Numbered from the stretch's first letter, positions 24,493 through 36,185 are shown. The stretch: DNA of 64,000 bases from Epiperipatus broadwayi (GCA_028023455.1 JAQFVV010013078.1:213899-277898); one strand, 5' to 3'. Notes: a model not told the origin generated them from the sequence alone. Numbers and translations: made by a program.

Positions 24493-24792
24493 AAAGATAG
24501 AGTAAAAGCTTATAAACAACTTGTAAAAAAAAAAAAAGAGGCCAGTCAAAGAAATAAAAATGTAAAGACAATTTCACACAAATTCAAAATTGGGGATCAA
24601 GTTTTTATAAAAACTCCTCAAATTAGTATACCCCAACAGAGCAGATACCAAAAGATTTATCATCAGTATGAGGGATCTTATACTATCATAAAGCAAACAG
24701 GTCCCAATGCATTCTGGATAAATATAAAGGGAGCCATTAAAGGAACTTACAATGCTAGAGCTTTAAAACCCTATTTTGGTCAAACAAATTAA
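24493..24792 (+). pseudogene. Integrase C-terminal fragment (Ty3/gypsy type)
   Basis: An open frame of about 100 codons without ATG start reads KDRVKAYKQLVKKK, then HKFKIGDQVFIKTP, YEGSYTIIKQTGPNAFWI and GTYNARALKPYFGQTN before a stop. This is the classic end of a gypsy pol polyprotein: the basic helix, the GD.V......G.Y.V chromodomain-like barrel and the final N...LKPY. Everything upstream (catalytic DDE core, RNase H, RT, protease) is missing. Confidence 0.88.
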
Positions 24793-25398
24793 TAATGTTT
24801 GCCACATTTTACTTATGTATAAAGTAAAATATTGAAAGAAAAGATCATTTCGAATAGGTAAGGGGGGAAAAAGTTTTTATTTAAAAGTATATAGGTATAT
24901 ATATGTATAAAGATGTATATAAGTCAAAAAAGACGAATTTTCTTTGATGAGGGTATGTTAAGAAATTAAATTTAATTCTTAGGATACCTGAAAACTAAAA
25001 CTGCTTTAAGAGTTAATCCATGCTGAATGATGGACGTTCTTATGTTTTGGATAGTTCTCAAAAGAGTCCGTAAGTCTTAAAGAAAAGCAGGATGGAAACT
25101 ACCAAACAAATATATGTGACATCTATAAAAGATGCACATGACAATAAATCCATCAAAGGAAAATAAATAGAAAAGGGAAGAAAAAGAAGAACCCTATATA
25201 TATAAACCTCCTTATCCTTCTGGTTAAATTGAATGATGTTTAGTATAGAGAAAAAGAAAAGGGTTAGAAAATAAAGTAAATAATAAGGGTTGATAAAAGC
25301 AAGAAAGAAAAACAAGCTCCACAACTTTATATGTAATGCATACATTGACACACATTAAGTGTCTAAATTTTAATGGTAAATATAAAATTTGAACTTTT

Positions 25399-25412
25399 TA
25401 AGGGGGAGGGGG
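25399..25412 (+). promoter_or_regulatory. Polypurine tract of LTR element 1
   Basis: TTAAGGGGGAGGGGG lies just before TAATGTGAG, the start of the 3' LTR. It primes plus-strand DNA synthesis in LTR elements. Placement and composition are diagnostic. Confidence 0.85.
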
Positions 25413-25415
25413 TAA

Positions 25416-27356
25416 TGTGAGAGTACCATATGAGCCTCACCTAAAACAATTTGTGTTTCTTTGTGAATTTAACTGTGCCTATATCATATCAACAGATATA
25501 AATAACTTACACTTATCTTAAGCTTTTCATGTATCAGCTATATACATAAATTAGTTAGTATTAAAAGAATAATTCTAAAAATGAATAATTCTAATTTGTT
25601 TATACACACACATAAATAAATGTTTCCAACTAATAGTATTTTTTATTAACCAAAACTTGACATTTGACAAGGCCTTAAGTCAACATTGCATTTTTATCAG
25701 TTGAAATGAAGGAAATAAACGTTTGGGGTTCATTACAAATTGTATATTTTAAACAATAGAGCATGAGCATGATTATGTAATATCCTTTCTGAAATTAATC
25801 CAGTATAAAAATGAACTAATATTGTTATAACAATAATCTTCTATTTAGTTATCAAGGCAAGAACTATGTCTGTAAATTTAAATGTGTTCGAATTTAGAAC
25901 ACATTTAAGAAAAAAAAAGAAGATTCAATATTTTAAAAGCTTCTTCAAGTAATTAATTTACTGCCTTTTAATAGTATAAAGAACTATAAAAAAATAATCA
26001 GTAAAATTAACAAGATTATAAAAGATATCAACGTCTTCGAAATGAGTTTACAAAATATATATTTAAGAAGACGAAAATTTATAAAGATGTTCTTTGGTTA
26101 GACAATTTATGCCAAGGATTTCTGCTGATGTTTTAAACCTGAACATGTAAATTTATTCCTACTTAATCAATGACTAAAATATAATCGTTGTAATTCTCAT
26201 TTAAAAAGCTGCCTTAATATTGGAGTGTTATATTGAAGAAGATGTTAAATATTTTACTATGCAAATATTTAAAGAATGAATATCTGGATTGCCTCTTCGA
26301 AGAATGATCAATGAACTTTATGTTTCAATAATCATCATTTTATTTCATCTAAGGCGGGATATAAAACCGTTATTCTTTCTCATCTTGGATTACTCTATTG
26401 TGTATTTTAATAACCCTTAAACTTTATTTCCTTTGTGGATAATTATATTTACTTAGAAAAATTACTTCGTATATTAAAATGGAGAACTGATAAGATGAAC
26501 ATTTTATTTTTTTTATTTATTTAATAAAATTTAGATGTTGATATTTTGATATATACTCTGATTAAAATGACGGCTGACAAAGGTAAAAGTTTTTTAAATT
26601 ATTTCAATTTGGAAGTAAGTTTTATGATATTCCAAATTGAATCTTACCTGACAATTAACATAATTTCTTTTTAAACATACATAACTAATATCAGGATACA
26701 TTCTATTATTGATCTAGTGTGAATGGATGTTATTGTATATAGATATATAACACACACTGAATCATTTTAATGACACAATACATAGATTTATAAAGCATCA
26801 TGTGTATTATTTATTATACACATGATTTTAAATTATATATATATGTAAATAATTACATTATGTTTTTTTCTGAATTGTAAATATTTTATTATTGTATATA
26901 TAAGGACAGATTATAATTCTAAATTTTAATATTTTTATGTGTTAATATTTTTGTTTTTATTACTGATTAAAATGTGTTAAACTTGATTTCAAAATTAAAC
27001 AAGTCTCGTTTGTTTATTTTATTTAGTCGTTTTATAAAACCAATAATTATAAATATACATACTCACGCATATATATATATTGAATCAACTTAGTAATTTA
27101 AAATTTATAAGAAAGTTATATATAGCTTATACTAATTTTATCATTACTATGGGATATTTGTGGAAATGCCTGAAGAGAGTCGATTGCAAATTTCTACTCT
27201 GAGCTCGAATTCCGAGAGTAACGAGGTTGTTAATAGGGGAGTGGATTGGATTATATTTTAAATCACATCATCCATGGCATTCTATAAGAAGACCCAAAGT
27301 CCAAATATAGTTAGATGCTACTTTCTCAAGTCCTGAAAAGGATCGTCCCATTATAA
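25416..27356 (+). repeat. 3' LTR of LTR element 1
   Basis: Direct copy of 20274-22211. The last bases read TTATAA instead of TTATACA, so the terminal C is lost. It is followed by the target duplication TATAT. Confidence 0.9.
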
Positions 27357-27694
27357 TATATTGCCACGCACTGCAAGCTAGAGTAATCAATGGATGCCAG
27401 AAGGCTTGTGCATAAAATCCCCATCTCATCCAATATCACCAGACTAGTTTCTGGCTTATGACCTTCATCAGTGAGGAACCTTGGATCTAAGAGCACTGCA
27501 CCTAGATCTTAGGATTTAATGCAACCCTCCAGCAACCAAGGCTCCTCACTGACAAAGGTCATATGCCAGAAACTAGTCTGGGGATATTGGGTGAGTGGGT
27601 ACTAGATAGGGATTTTATGCACAAGCCTTCTGGAATCCATTGATTACTCTAGCTTGCTGTGTGTGGCAATATATATAGTGAGTTTTGCCTGTTT
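27357..27694. mobile_element. Foldback element B (remainder)
   Basis: Left-arm sequence TTGCCACGCACTGCAAGCTA and onward is repeated inverted at about 27.54-27.67 kb (TAGCTTGCTGTGTGTGGCAA). The right end TGAGTTTTGCCTGTTT pairs with the piece at 20249. The centre has CTGCACCTAGATCTTAGGAT and CAACCCTCCAGCAACC, shared with element A at 3.4-3.95 kb. Restored without the LTR insertion it is about 360 bp with arms of roughly 160 bp. No coding capacity. Confidence 0.85.
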
Positions 27695-28227
27695 AACAAC
27701 AGTTATACACACGCATAAGAGGTGGTGGTCATATGATGTTTATCATTAAAAATTGCCATCTTAATTGTTGAACCATTATTCAAACAATAATCAAAATACT
27801 TTTTTTGTCTGTTTAAAATATTATTGTAAGCATATAAGAGAATGCTATTGATGAACTTAATGTGATTGCAATATTGTTTTTCAGCTTCATATGTAACTTC
27901 AGTTCATCAAAAAAGATCTAGAGTGACCACAATCAATCTTCTTTGCAGTTATCTACCAATTAAAAAAACTGAATAATACTACTTGAATATGAAAAAATAT
28001 TTTTTGCAAAGATCATAATTACATTCCTTTGATAGTAATGGGCATGATCTCTTTAAATACCAATATTTATTGTGATGCATTTTTTGGACATCTATATTCT
28101 TGATGATGCTAAATGTTTTCACAATGCACAACATTGTAAACTATATACCATCGGTTTACTCATTGTGGTTGGAATATAAACTATAACAATATATTGCTTC
28201 AGTCATTTAATTTTAATTTTTCCCCCC
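27695..28227. other. AT-rich intergenic, nothing recognised
   Basis: No open frame or repeat was recognised. Confidence 0.5.
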
Positions 28228-28322
28228 TAATGTATCATATCAGCTGGGAAGCAAACCTGCTAATCTGGGACAACTGCTTGTAAAGCGGCTGTCACTGACT
28301 TCTTGACCACCAATTCTTGACC
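28228..28322 (-). mobile_element. tRNA-derived SINE copy
   Basis: Minus-strand copy: GGGAAGCAAACCTGC is the reversed B-box region, then GGACAACTGCTTGTAAAG and TTGACCACCAATTCTTGAC for the head. The tail end CCCCCCTAATGTATCATA is diverged. Confidence 0.75.
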
Positions 28323-28956
28323 ATAGATCTAATTTATTTATTATAAATTTCTTTTTTAAACTATAATCTAACAGTCTTAATCCAGTATTATAATAATGTT
28401 GTGGAGCATAATATATATCTTTTATTTATCATGATTGCATAGATATTTTTAGAATAATGTAAAGAGAATTACTGCTGTTACATATAAGCTAAATAAATCA
28501 TGTGATGTTTTATTTTGGTATATGCCATGCTTTTGATAAAAGATCACTATACAATTGTTTTTCTAATATATTGTTAAGCAAAAATAAACATTTTATTATG
28601 ATGTAGCAGTACACCTATAAGCAGGTTCATTTTCTTTCATTTGAAATTTACTTCTTTAATCATTTAAAGATTAAAACTAATTTTCAGATAAAAAACTAAA
28701 AACTAATTCGACAAACAAATAAAATTATCATAGTCAGTAATTTTTTAAAAAATAAAGTATTACAATCAATCTGCAATTTGTTTGCTTATATCATATGTCC
28801 GAATAAGTGCCAATATCTTTTTTATTGTTAGTTATTTCTAAATGCATTTAGACAGAGAACATAACACACATATTACTTGGTATTAACAAATAACTAATTT
28901 TATTGATATTATTTTAATGACAATAGTCATTTCTGCTATAAATATATATTTTTTTT

Positions 28957-29020
28957 ATATGTCAAAGCGTTGACCGGGAAGCGAACCCGAGTCAAGGCAG
29001 CTATGCTAACCGCTAGGTTA
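28957..29020 (-). mobile_element. tRNA-derived SINE copy, internally deleted
   Basis: ATGTCAAAGCGTTGACCGGG, AAGCGAACCCGAGTC and AAGGCAGCTATGCTAACCGC are present. About 20 bases between the B box and the anticodon-loop equivalent are missing compared with the 30.44-kb copy. Confidence 0.75.
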
Positions 29021-29424
29021 GTAGAACAAATTCTCTTATTTCAATTTTTAAATTCTGCTAAAAGCATAGTTATTTTAGATTATTATTTTAAAAATAAACG
29101 AATGTTTTTATTAAAAAGATGAAAATGACTAAATAAAAAAGGATAAAATTTTAATTAATGATTTTATTATTTATTAAGTGCGAATCAGTATTTATTAGTA
29201 ATTTTGAAAATATAGTAATTTTTCAATCACTACTCTTTTATTTTTTAGTAATATTATTTCAATAACAAAACAACCTAGGAAACTATTTATGAATTAAAAT
29301 ACACAGTTACTAAATGATTTCATAACATTTTTAATATTAATACTAAAACAAAAAAAATACTGCGTTATTATTTTATGACAAAGATATTCCTAAATAAATT
29401 AACTTTTTAGTATATTTAAATTAA

Positions 29425-29685
29425 ACATAAATGCAGCACTGCCTTTGGATTTTGAGGCCCTGGGCACAAATACGAAGTGGGGGTCATAGTAAATAAAAAA
29501 GTGAGACTTCGGAAATTTGATGTGTTCCTTTCAAAAGTAAGCTTTTGCTTTACATATAAGAAATTGCATCAAATGTCAGTCAGTCTATTGTTAATTATAA
29601 TAAGATAGCTTGGTGCAGGGCCCCACTAGCCCTCATGGCCCTGGGCATATGCCCAGTTGACTGAACTTAAGAACACTACTGCATA
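29425..29685. repeat. GC-richer island with GGCCCTGGGC blocks
   Basis: TGAGGCCCTGGGCAC lies near the left end and CATGGCCCTGGGCAT near the right, with GGGCCCC between. The ends TGCAGCACTG and CACTACTGCA are roughly inverted. The composition contrasts sharply with the flanks. It is probably a short DNA-transposon or SINE relic; family unknown. Confidence 0.4.
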
Positions 29686-29689
29686 CATG

Positions 29690-30440
29690 ATAATATTTAA
29701 TGCATATTTTTTTCACGTGTGGCTGCTATAAGTTATCCTATAGTTGTCTGGATTTAAAAGACTTAAATCATAACTTTTTTATTCATTGATGAATAAACAT
29801 AAATATGAATGAATTATGTGCATGTAAACTAATGATAATAATTAAGTCATCATAATAACTAATAACTATATTTTCTTCATAGCAATGAAAATTTTATTTT
29901 GAAAAATAAATAATAAATTAATGATATATTTCAGATATTTTACTGTGAACCATTAAATTATTTTTAATGTGTTACTTCTTACCTGCCACATGAAAATATA
30001 TGTTTGATTATTTATTAACTTATAAATAAATATATAATTACCTACTTCATTATGTATTTTTGCTATTCAAATCACTTTTACTGTTACACTTTCACATTTA
30101 ATTTTTAGTCCATGTGGAATATTCCAAAATTATGAATACTAGAATAAATAAAACATAATTTATAATAAATATTTATTCATTTTAAATCGACTATTCATAA
30201 GCTTGTAAATAAATTAGAGTGAGGAACAGAGAACTGATATATAGATCAACTTTTGTGACTAAGATTTTTCATATAACAAATTATGAAATAACGCACAAAG
30301 TTTTTATTTTAGCGAATGTTATAATAAATAAGTCATTATTAAATCATGAATAACTATATTATTCATTTATAAATAATCAGAGTAGAGATTTACTAAATAA
30401 TTTTATTTTGATATGTATAAATTTAGATTTTTTTTTCTCT
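29690..30440. other. AT-rich intergenic, nothing recognised
   Basis: No coding or repeat signal was recognised. Confidence 0.5.
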
Positions 30441-30547
30441 TTTTTTTTTTGTTCACGTGTCAAAGCATCGGTCGGAAAGCGAACCCACAAACCCAGGACA
30501 ACTGCTTGTAAGGCAGCTGTGCCGACCACTCAGCCACCAACGCTTGA
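30441..30547 (-). mobile_element. tRNA-derived SINE, best-preserved copy
   Basis: On the minus strand it reads GTCAAGCGTTGGTGGCTGAG, TGGTCGGCACAGCTGCC, ..., GGGTTCGCTTTCCGACC and GATGCTTTGACACGTG, then an A-rich tail. A box TGGCTGAGTGG and B box GGTTCGCTTTCC are close to the RNA polymerase III consensus, and their spacing fits a tRNA with a long variable arm. This copy is the best guide to the family consensus. Confidence 0.85.
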
Positions 30548-32452
30548 CTATGGGCAAGTATAAGTTATCTATAGTTTTTTTTTAATATGCTTTAAAAAAA
30601 TTATTATAAGTTTGAATGATAAATGCACATTATAAACATAATTTTAGATTTGTAAAATGTTTACCTTATATCTGTATCTTAGAACTTTTTATTTAAATTG
30701 TAGGTATGCAACCATAATTATCCTTTTATTATTATCCTAAAAGACAAAGACATAGCACATGAAGTGATTCTTGAATACAAATATGACTAATTACCCATTA
30801 ATATATTAAAAGATTTAGTTATGAGAAAAGCTGTTTATGCAGACATTTTGGCAGATCATTTCAATTATTGAATTTGCATTCATCTGTAAAGTTATTCACA
30901 GAACGAACAGGGCTAAATACATTGCTAAGATAATTCGCAAGCTAGATTCCCAAGAAATCATTTGAATGAGTTTATAAATAATAGCTAGTTTTTTTTACAA
31001 TATGTTCTTAGCATTACATAAGTCGTAAAAATTATTTACATCTTCATTAAAATTATTAGACCATCTGCAAACGTTAGCTATCATTTTAGCATAGTGGTAA
31101 GAAGGATGGACTTTTAAGAGCTGAAGTTTCTAAACAAACCGTTTGATTATTTATTATCTATAATGCGATAAAAACATTATTATCATTAAAATAAATTTTG
31201 TTGCATAGTTTTAAAGAAATCATTAATGATTAAAATAAAGATTACATTGAATTAAAAACAAGGTCCAAAAATATAATTTTTAATAATAAGTCAGTTATCT
31301 ATAAAAATATATAATTTGCGCTGTTTTTTTTTTGGCAAGTTTTTCAATAATATAATGTTACTTATTTTTATTCAAATTTACTATATTAAAAAGTAGTCAT
31401 AATTAATCTAATTAGTAAAAACAAAATAAATGAATGACTCTTTTACAAGAAGTCCATAAGAAGTTTGAGAAAGAAGTTTGCTTATAGACTTTAATATTCA
31501 ATACGTCAAACCACGCTGGGTTCCTCTATAATAGTCAATTTTAACGAGATTATATAATATATGTATTTATATCTTACAAAAAAGCAATTATAATCATATT
31601 TTCTATTTTAAAAAAAATGGGGTTGGGTTTTGACAAAATGTAATATTTATTACTTCTCATAATAATTATTTTTTTCTTCTCATCATAATTGATTGTCATA
31701 AAAATGTTTTTTTAAATTAACATAGAAAACTGTTTTATTTGTTGACAGAATGGTTTTAATTATACAGAGCTATAAATGTGCAAAAAACAAACATCTTAAA
31801 TTTACACATATACGTGCAAGAACGTGTGTATATGGATATAATTTTACAAATTCTTTTATCTTTGTTGTTTGTTGAAGTCAGCAAATTTCTCCTAAATTTT
31901 ATAAAAAAAAATATATGGCTGTTTATTTTATCTAGAAAAGATTCTTTGTTTCTTTTACTGGATTGATATAGTAGTCTAATATGCCATATGTGTCTCCCAA
32001 AAAGCCATTCATTATTGAAGGAAAAAAGTCTTGTCACAAAGCATCAATTGATTTTATTTCAAAACTTTAGAATATTCTTACATACTTGCTTATAAAACAG
32101 AAATGCTCAATATTATTATAAGAAACTTTTGGACAACAAGAATTGATGTGCTACAATTTATTCTCACATGTTAGGCTTTCAGCATTAGATAAATTGAAAC
32201 CCTCTTTCATTTAACCCTGCTGGGGCGTATAATTGCTTAAAATTGCGTCAACATATAAAACATTAGATTTTAATGTTTAAAAGTGATTTTTTTGATGAAA
32301 AAATATTTTATAAATTTTTATAAGGGGAATTCTGTTGTCACTTCTAGTAGCTATTTTTTTTTTAAGATAAAAAAAATTATAATTGTTAAAGCTATGTGTG
32401 TATATATATATGTAAAGTAATTAATAAATGTCATGGCTGTTATATATACCAA
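30548..32452. other. AT-rich intergenic, nothing recognised
   Basis: Overlapping 60-90-codon frames on both strands near 31.75-32.04 kb are low complexity and without motifs; they look like chance. Confidence 0.45.
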
Positions 32453-33038
32453 GTTAAATGCACAGCCAAGATGTACTAATGTTCAACAACCAGTTAGATG
32501 TGATTCTGCAGTCTGAATGAAAAAGCAATAGCAAATCTGTCCAAACTACCACTAACCAAAATGAGGCCTTATTATGTAGCTAATAGCTGGATGGTATAGC
32601 TATAAGAGTTGAGATATAGTGTATAGCAACATTTCTTACATTTCAACTGAAATTAAGAGTCTCTTGCCAGCAAGTTATATATTTAAATTTAATATTTTTA
32701 ACGGTTAATGTAGATATAAATATATATAATGATCATCCCATTTACTAATTAATTTACGTCGATATTAACCGTTAAAAATATTAAATTTAAATACATGACT
32801 TGTTGATGGTAGAGTCTTAATTTCAGTTGGAATCTAAGAAATGTTGCTATGCATTGCATCTCGATTCTTATAGCTATAATGTACATCTATTAGCTCATAC
32901 ATAACAATGTGATTGATTATAAAAAGAGACCTTCTTTTGGTTAGGGGTAGCTTGGACAGGTTTGCAATTGCTTTCATTCAGCCTGCATAACGATGTCTGA
33001 TTGGTTGCTACCCAGAAATACATCTTGGCTGAAGATTT
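32453..33038. mobile_element. Large foldback element with about 260-bp arms
   Basis: Left arm (about 32453-32711) and right arm (about 32766-33038) are inverted copies. Matching pieces include CAGCCAAGATGTA, GTATAGCAACATTTCTTA, TTTCAACTGAAATTAAGA and a near-perfect inner block with TTTAAATTTAATATTTTTAA and CGGTTAAT. No protein is encoded. A segment from the centre (TAATGATCATCC, ATTTACTAATTAATTTAC) is repeated directly at 33.05-33.10 kb just outside the right arm. Confidence 0.8.
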
Positions 33039-33119
33039 AAAATTATATATATAATGATCATCCGATTTACTAATTAATTTACATGTACATTAACTGTTAA
33101 AATATTAAATTTTTATATA

Positions 33120-33195
33120 TATATATTGTTAAAACAAGGTTGTCTTGATAACAGTTTGAATTTGTTGATTGTTGTTGATATTGGGATTGGCTAAG
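33120..33195. repeat. MITE-family fragment
   Basis: The reverse complement contains CAACAATCAACAAATTCAAA, CTGTTATCAAGACAACC and TTTAACAAT. It matches the interior of the 13.59-kb MITE. Confidence 0.5.
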
Positions 33196-34069
33196 TGTTG
33201 ACTGGTTTTTAATGATATATATATATAAATGGTGATAATGATAGTGCAGTCATAAATGCTGCAATTCCAAAATCAGTAGTGTTAAGAGATGACCAAAAAA
33301 AAAAAAAAAGACAAAATATTACTGAGAACTTGTACATATAGGCTGAATTATTTCCGTCATTAATTGAATATACTACATGGTTTAGTAAAGTGCTATCCAA
33401 ACATTGGAGCCTGAGGTTCTAATATCAAGTCCAGTCTTGGCTCTTCCAGTATTTACACATCTAATAAGTTCATGAGCAATAAAACCATTCAATTATTTAT
33501 TTATCCAAATCGAATTATTAAATGTTTTTTAAAAATTCAGACTTCATAGCTTTTTAAAACCACTGAACTATTAGTAATAACACAGAGGATTGTATACTGA
33601 AATGAATGTTTCTTAAGTGATATTATTTTTATTTCTTCTTCAGTGTTTGCTATCCTAATTACTAACAAAAATTATGGGAATGAACAGGAGACTTTTTAGA
33701 TTTATGAATACTAAATTTAAAAGGACTCTCTAACCAACAAGGTTATTCTCCAAATCTATAGAAATATATATTGTACCGGTCGGTTTTGTCTGTTCATATA
33801 ACAACATCTAGCATCTAAGCAAAAGTACCTCAAGTCTAATCATGTGCAAGATACATAAGTCAGGAACACTCATGAACTCTGCCCTATTTGCCTATTTTCC
33901 AGATCTACCAACTTATGAGCAACAATCCCAATGATACCGATCTAATTTATCTTTCTCCGCTGGCATCGCAAAGCAGAGATACAAAAAGATTCAAATTAAA
34001 AATGATACAATAATAAAGCATTATATCTAAAAATAATCAGGAGTTTATGATCAATTTAACAAATAGTGA
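33196..34069. other. AT-rich intergenic, nothing recognised
   Basis: No motifs were recognised. The 63-codon frame at 33209-33400 (minus) is hydrophobic, low complexity and unconvincing. Confidence 0.45.
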
Positions 34070-34121
34070 CCTTTTTCACAAATTATATATATATATATAT
34101 ATATATAATTTGTGAAAAAGG
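34070..34121. repeat. Perfect 52-bp palindrome around (TA)n
   Basis: CCTTTTTCACAAATT, an alternating TA core, and AATTTGTGAAAAAGG. The unique arms are exact reverse complements. DNA or RNA would form a hairpin or cruciform. It is followed within 10 bases by a second palindrome. Confidence 0.9.
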
Positions 34122-34129
34122 TATATATA

Positions 34130-34163
34130 TGACTATATATATATATATATATATATATAGTCA
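34130..34163. repeat. Perfect TGACTA...TAGTCA palindrome around (TA)n
   Basis: TGACTATATA, an alternating TA core and TATATAGTCA. It is adjacent to the palindrome at 34070 and has different arm sequence. Confidence 0.85.
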
Positions 34164-35205
34164 GAGCAAGCATAATTTAGTAACTAAAACATAATAATTT
34201 AAATAAATGAAACAATGATCCTGGGGTTTATGATATATATAAGATTTATTAATTCACAAAAAATATGCATAAATACTTGGTTTATATTATTCCATTGATT
34301 ATCATTGGCCTCTTTATGTACATATAATCTGATTTATATTTATAACAGGTAAATCACATGAAATATTGTTTTATAACTTGTGAAATCACAAATTTTATTT
34401 ATTACTTTATTTTATTGTGGTTTATTCATATGCCAATAATTAATAAATACCCTGACAAATATAGTTAATTTAGTGCTATGAGAGTAAATATCTTTGTGGA
34501 ATACCAATCCATCTCCATAGAAAAGAATAGCACTTGACTGATTTAGCTTAACTAATTACTGACATGTAACTTATAATATTTCATATAATTATTATATTAA
34601 AGGTTGAAATGAGTGATCTCAGCTATACTGAGTGAGAAAACACATGTATGATAGTTCGTTAAAATATCTATAATAATCGCGTTGTAACATGGCGTGTATA
34701 AGAAAATAATTATATATCTAAAAATAGCAAAAAACAAACAAAAGGGAACTGCTTAGTGAAATCATAACATTATGGTTTATGGACATTCATAGGTTTTGAT
34801 TTATGGTGAAAACTTTAAGAGAGCAGTGTAGGTAGAATTAGGTAATCCAGTCTCGGATCCAAAAAAAGATGCTTCCAAATTTAAGGATGAAGAATGGTGA
34901 ATAATTTTTTCTGCTTTTTGGCAGATTTGATTCACAAAATAAAAAAGTCATCTATGAGTAATGATAGGCTGGATCTTTCTGGAGCAACCCTATATAAATA
35001 GATCAGATGATTAAATAAGTCCCAGGGAGGGGGGTTTATGAGCCATGTTCTTGGACTTGAAACAAAGATATGGGATTCTGTTTACCAAAACTCCTGGAGA
35101 ATGAAGCATGAAGACATATCTATGTGTGTGTGAACATGGAGGCCGGTTTGCATACAACACATAACAAAAGACATATAACATTTTAAACTAAGGACGAATG
35201 AATAA
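34164..35205. other. AT-rich intergenic, nothing recognised
   Basis: No coding or repeat signal was recognised before the Penelope-like nest. Confidence 0.45.
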
Positions 35206-35208
35206 CCT

Positions 35209-35259
35209 ATATATATATAAACAAAAAAAGACTTATAAATCCAATAAATAATATTATAT
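35209..35259 (-). repeat. Left outer inverted repeat of the PLE nest
   Basis: Contains AGACTTATAAATCCAATAAA. It is the exact inverted copy of 40299-40349, and they mark the two outward-facing 3' ends of the composite. Confidence 0.9.
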
Positions 35260-35287
35260 TTCAACCAGAGGACTGGTTTTCATCAGA
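35257..35287 (-). ncRNA. Candidate hammerhead ribozyme core
   Basis: On the minus strand it reads CTGATGA, one extra A, AACCAG, TCCT, CTGGTT, GAAA. CTGATGA and GAAA are the two invariant core boxes of hammerhead ribozymes, and AACCAG/CTGGTT form a perfect 6-bp stem II. The extra A is a bulge at the base of the stem. Stem III could be the self-complementary ATAATATTAT that follows. A matching stem I is not obvious. PLEs are known to carry hammerheads in their terminal regions, so the place is right. Cleavage activity is uncertain. Confidence 0.5.
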
Positions 35288-35789
35288 AAGAAAAAAATAC
35301 ACAGTAAAATGGCGATAATCAAAAATTACAGATTTGGTAAAAGATTAAAAATTTTAACAAAACCCCCCTGATTGGTCACAAAATCTAACACAGAATATCT
35401 ACCCAATCAATGACAAAATTCAAACAAAAAAAGAAAAAAACTACATTCCCTCCTAATCAAGCTTAAATTCTATTTAAATTAAAATAAATATAAAGATAAA
35501 AAATCCAAAATTAAAAATTAAAATATACATATGTGCATACATACAAAAATTAGACCATGCTCACATACAAAAAATAGCTGTGCTCACATTAATATTCATT
35601 AAAAACTAAAATACTTATACATTTTAATCAAAAATTATAGTTAGTGCAAAGTACAATAATTTATAATAACTAATTATTTTATCTATATACCAATTAAACA
35701 CAGATATTAAACATCCATATAACCAATCTTTACATAAAAAACCTCATATAAAAAAATTTTCACATAAAAAACTCACATATAGAAATCAT

Positions 35790-36185
35790 TTAGGAGACCA
35801 GGTAACCCAGAGATGTAATAGTTCCAGTGTTTAAATTCAATCCATGTGGTTCTAAGGTCTTGAATTTAAAAATAAAAAAACTCTCCTTTTGTTTCCTCTC
35901 CCTTGTAGAAGAAAAACCTTCCTGAAGAATCACTACTTTTAAATCATCAATTGAATGATTCAGTAAGTTAAAATGTTTTGAAACCGGTCTATCTTTATTC
36001 TTATGCAAAATGTCAAATCTATGATTAGTCATTCTGACATGTAAACTATTTGCTGACTCACCTATATACTGGTTTAAACATCTACTACACTCTATCAAAT
36101 ATATCAAATTAACACTTTTACATGTAACATAATTAGGAATATACCATTTAAAATTACGATTCTTAGTACTAAAGACCACAAATCC
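35790..36185 (-). pseudogene. PLE3 GIY-YIG endonuclease domain
   Basis: The frame reads NRNFKWYIPNYVTCKSVNLI, YLIECSRCLNQYIGESANSL and VRMTNHRFDI, then PVSKHFNLLNHSIDDLKVVI and ends with TLEPHGLNLNTG. This is the complete C-terminal GIY-YIG nuclease of Penelope-like elements: LIYLIEC..C..QYIGES, the conserved Arg, the HFN..NHS insert and the final GLN. It lacks its RT. The open frame extends upstream to 36371 only because it is fused to an inverted scrap of PLE1. Confidence 0.85.

Larger units (their letters stand above)
20274..27356 (+). mobile_element. LTR retrotransposon 1 (non-autonomous)
   Basis: Two direct repeats of about 1.94 kb begin TGTGAGAGTACCATA. The 5' copy ends TTATACA, followed at once by TGGCGTCCATAC, a tRNA-primer-binding-site-like sequence. 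A polypurine tract precedes the 3' copy. The 5 bases TATAT occur on both sides (20269-20273 and 27357-27361), a canonical target duplication. The 3.2-kb interior has a gag-like coiled-coil ORF, a second ORF and an integrase C-terminal remnant, but no protease, RT or RNase H. It sits in the left arm of a foldback element. The LTRs differ by scattered substitutions and small indels, so it is not brand new. Confidence 0.92.

Noticed and set aside
30441-30547. Possible tRNA gene
   Set aside because: The A and B boxes are good, but the same unit occurs at least seven times with an A-rich tail, so it is a SINE.
31756-32037. Overlapping ORFs on both strands
   Set aside because: Both are A/T-driven low-complexity frames without conserved motifs.
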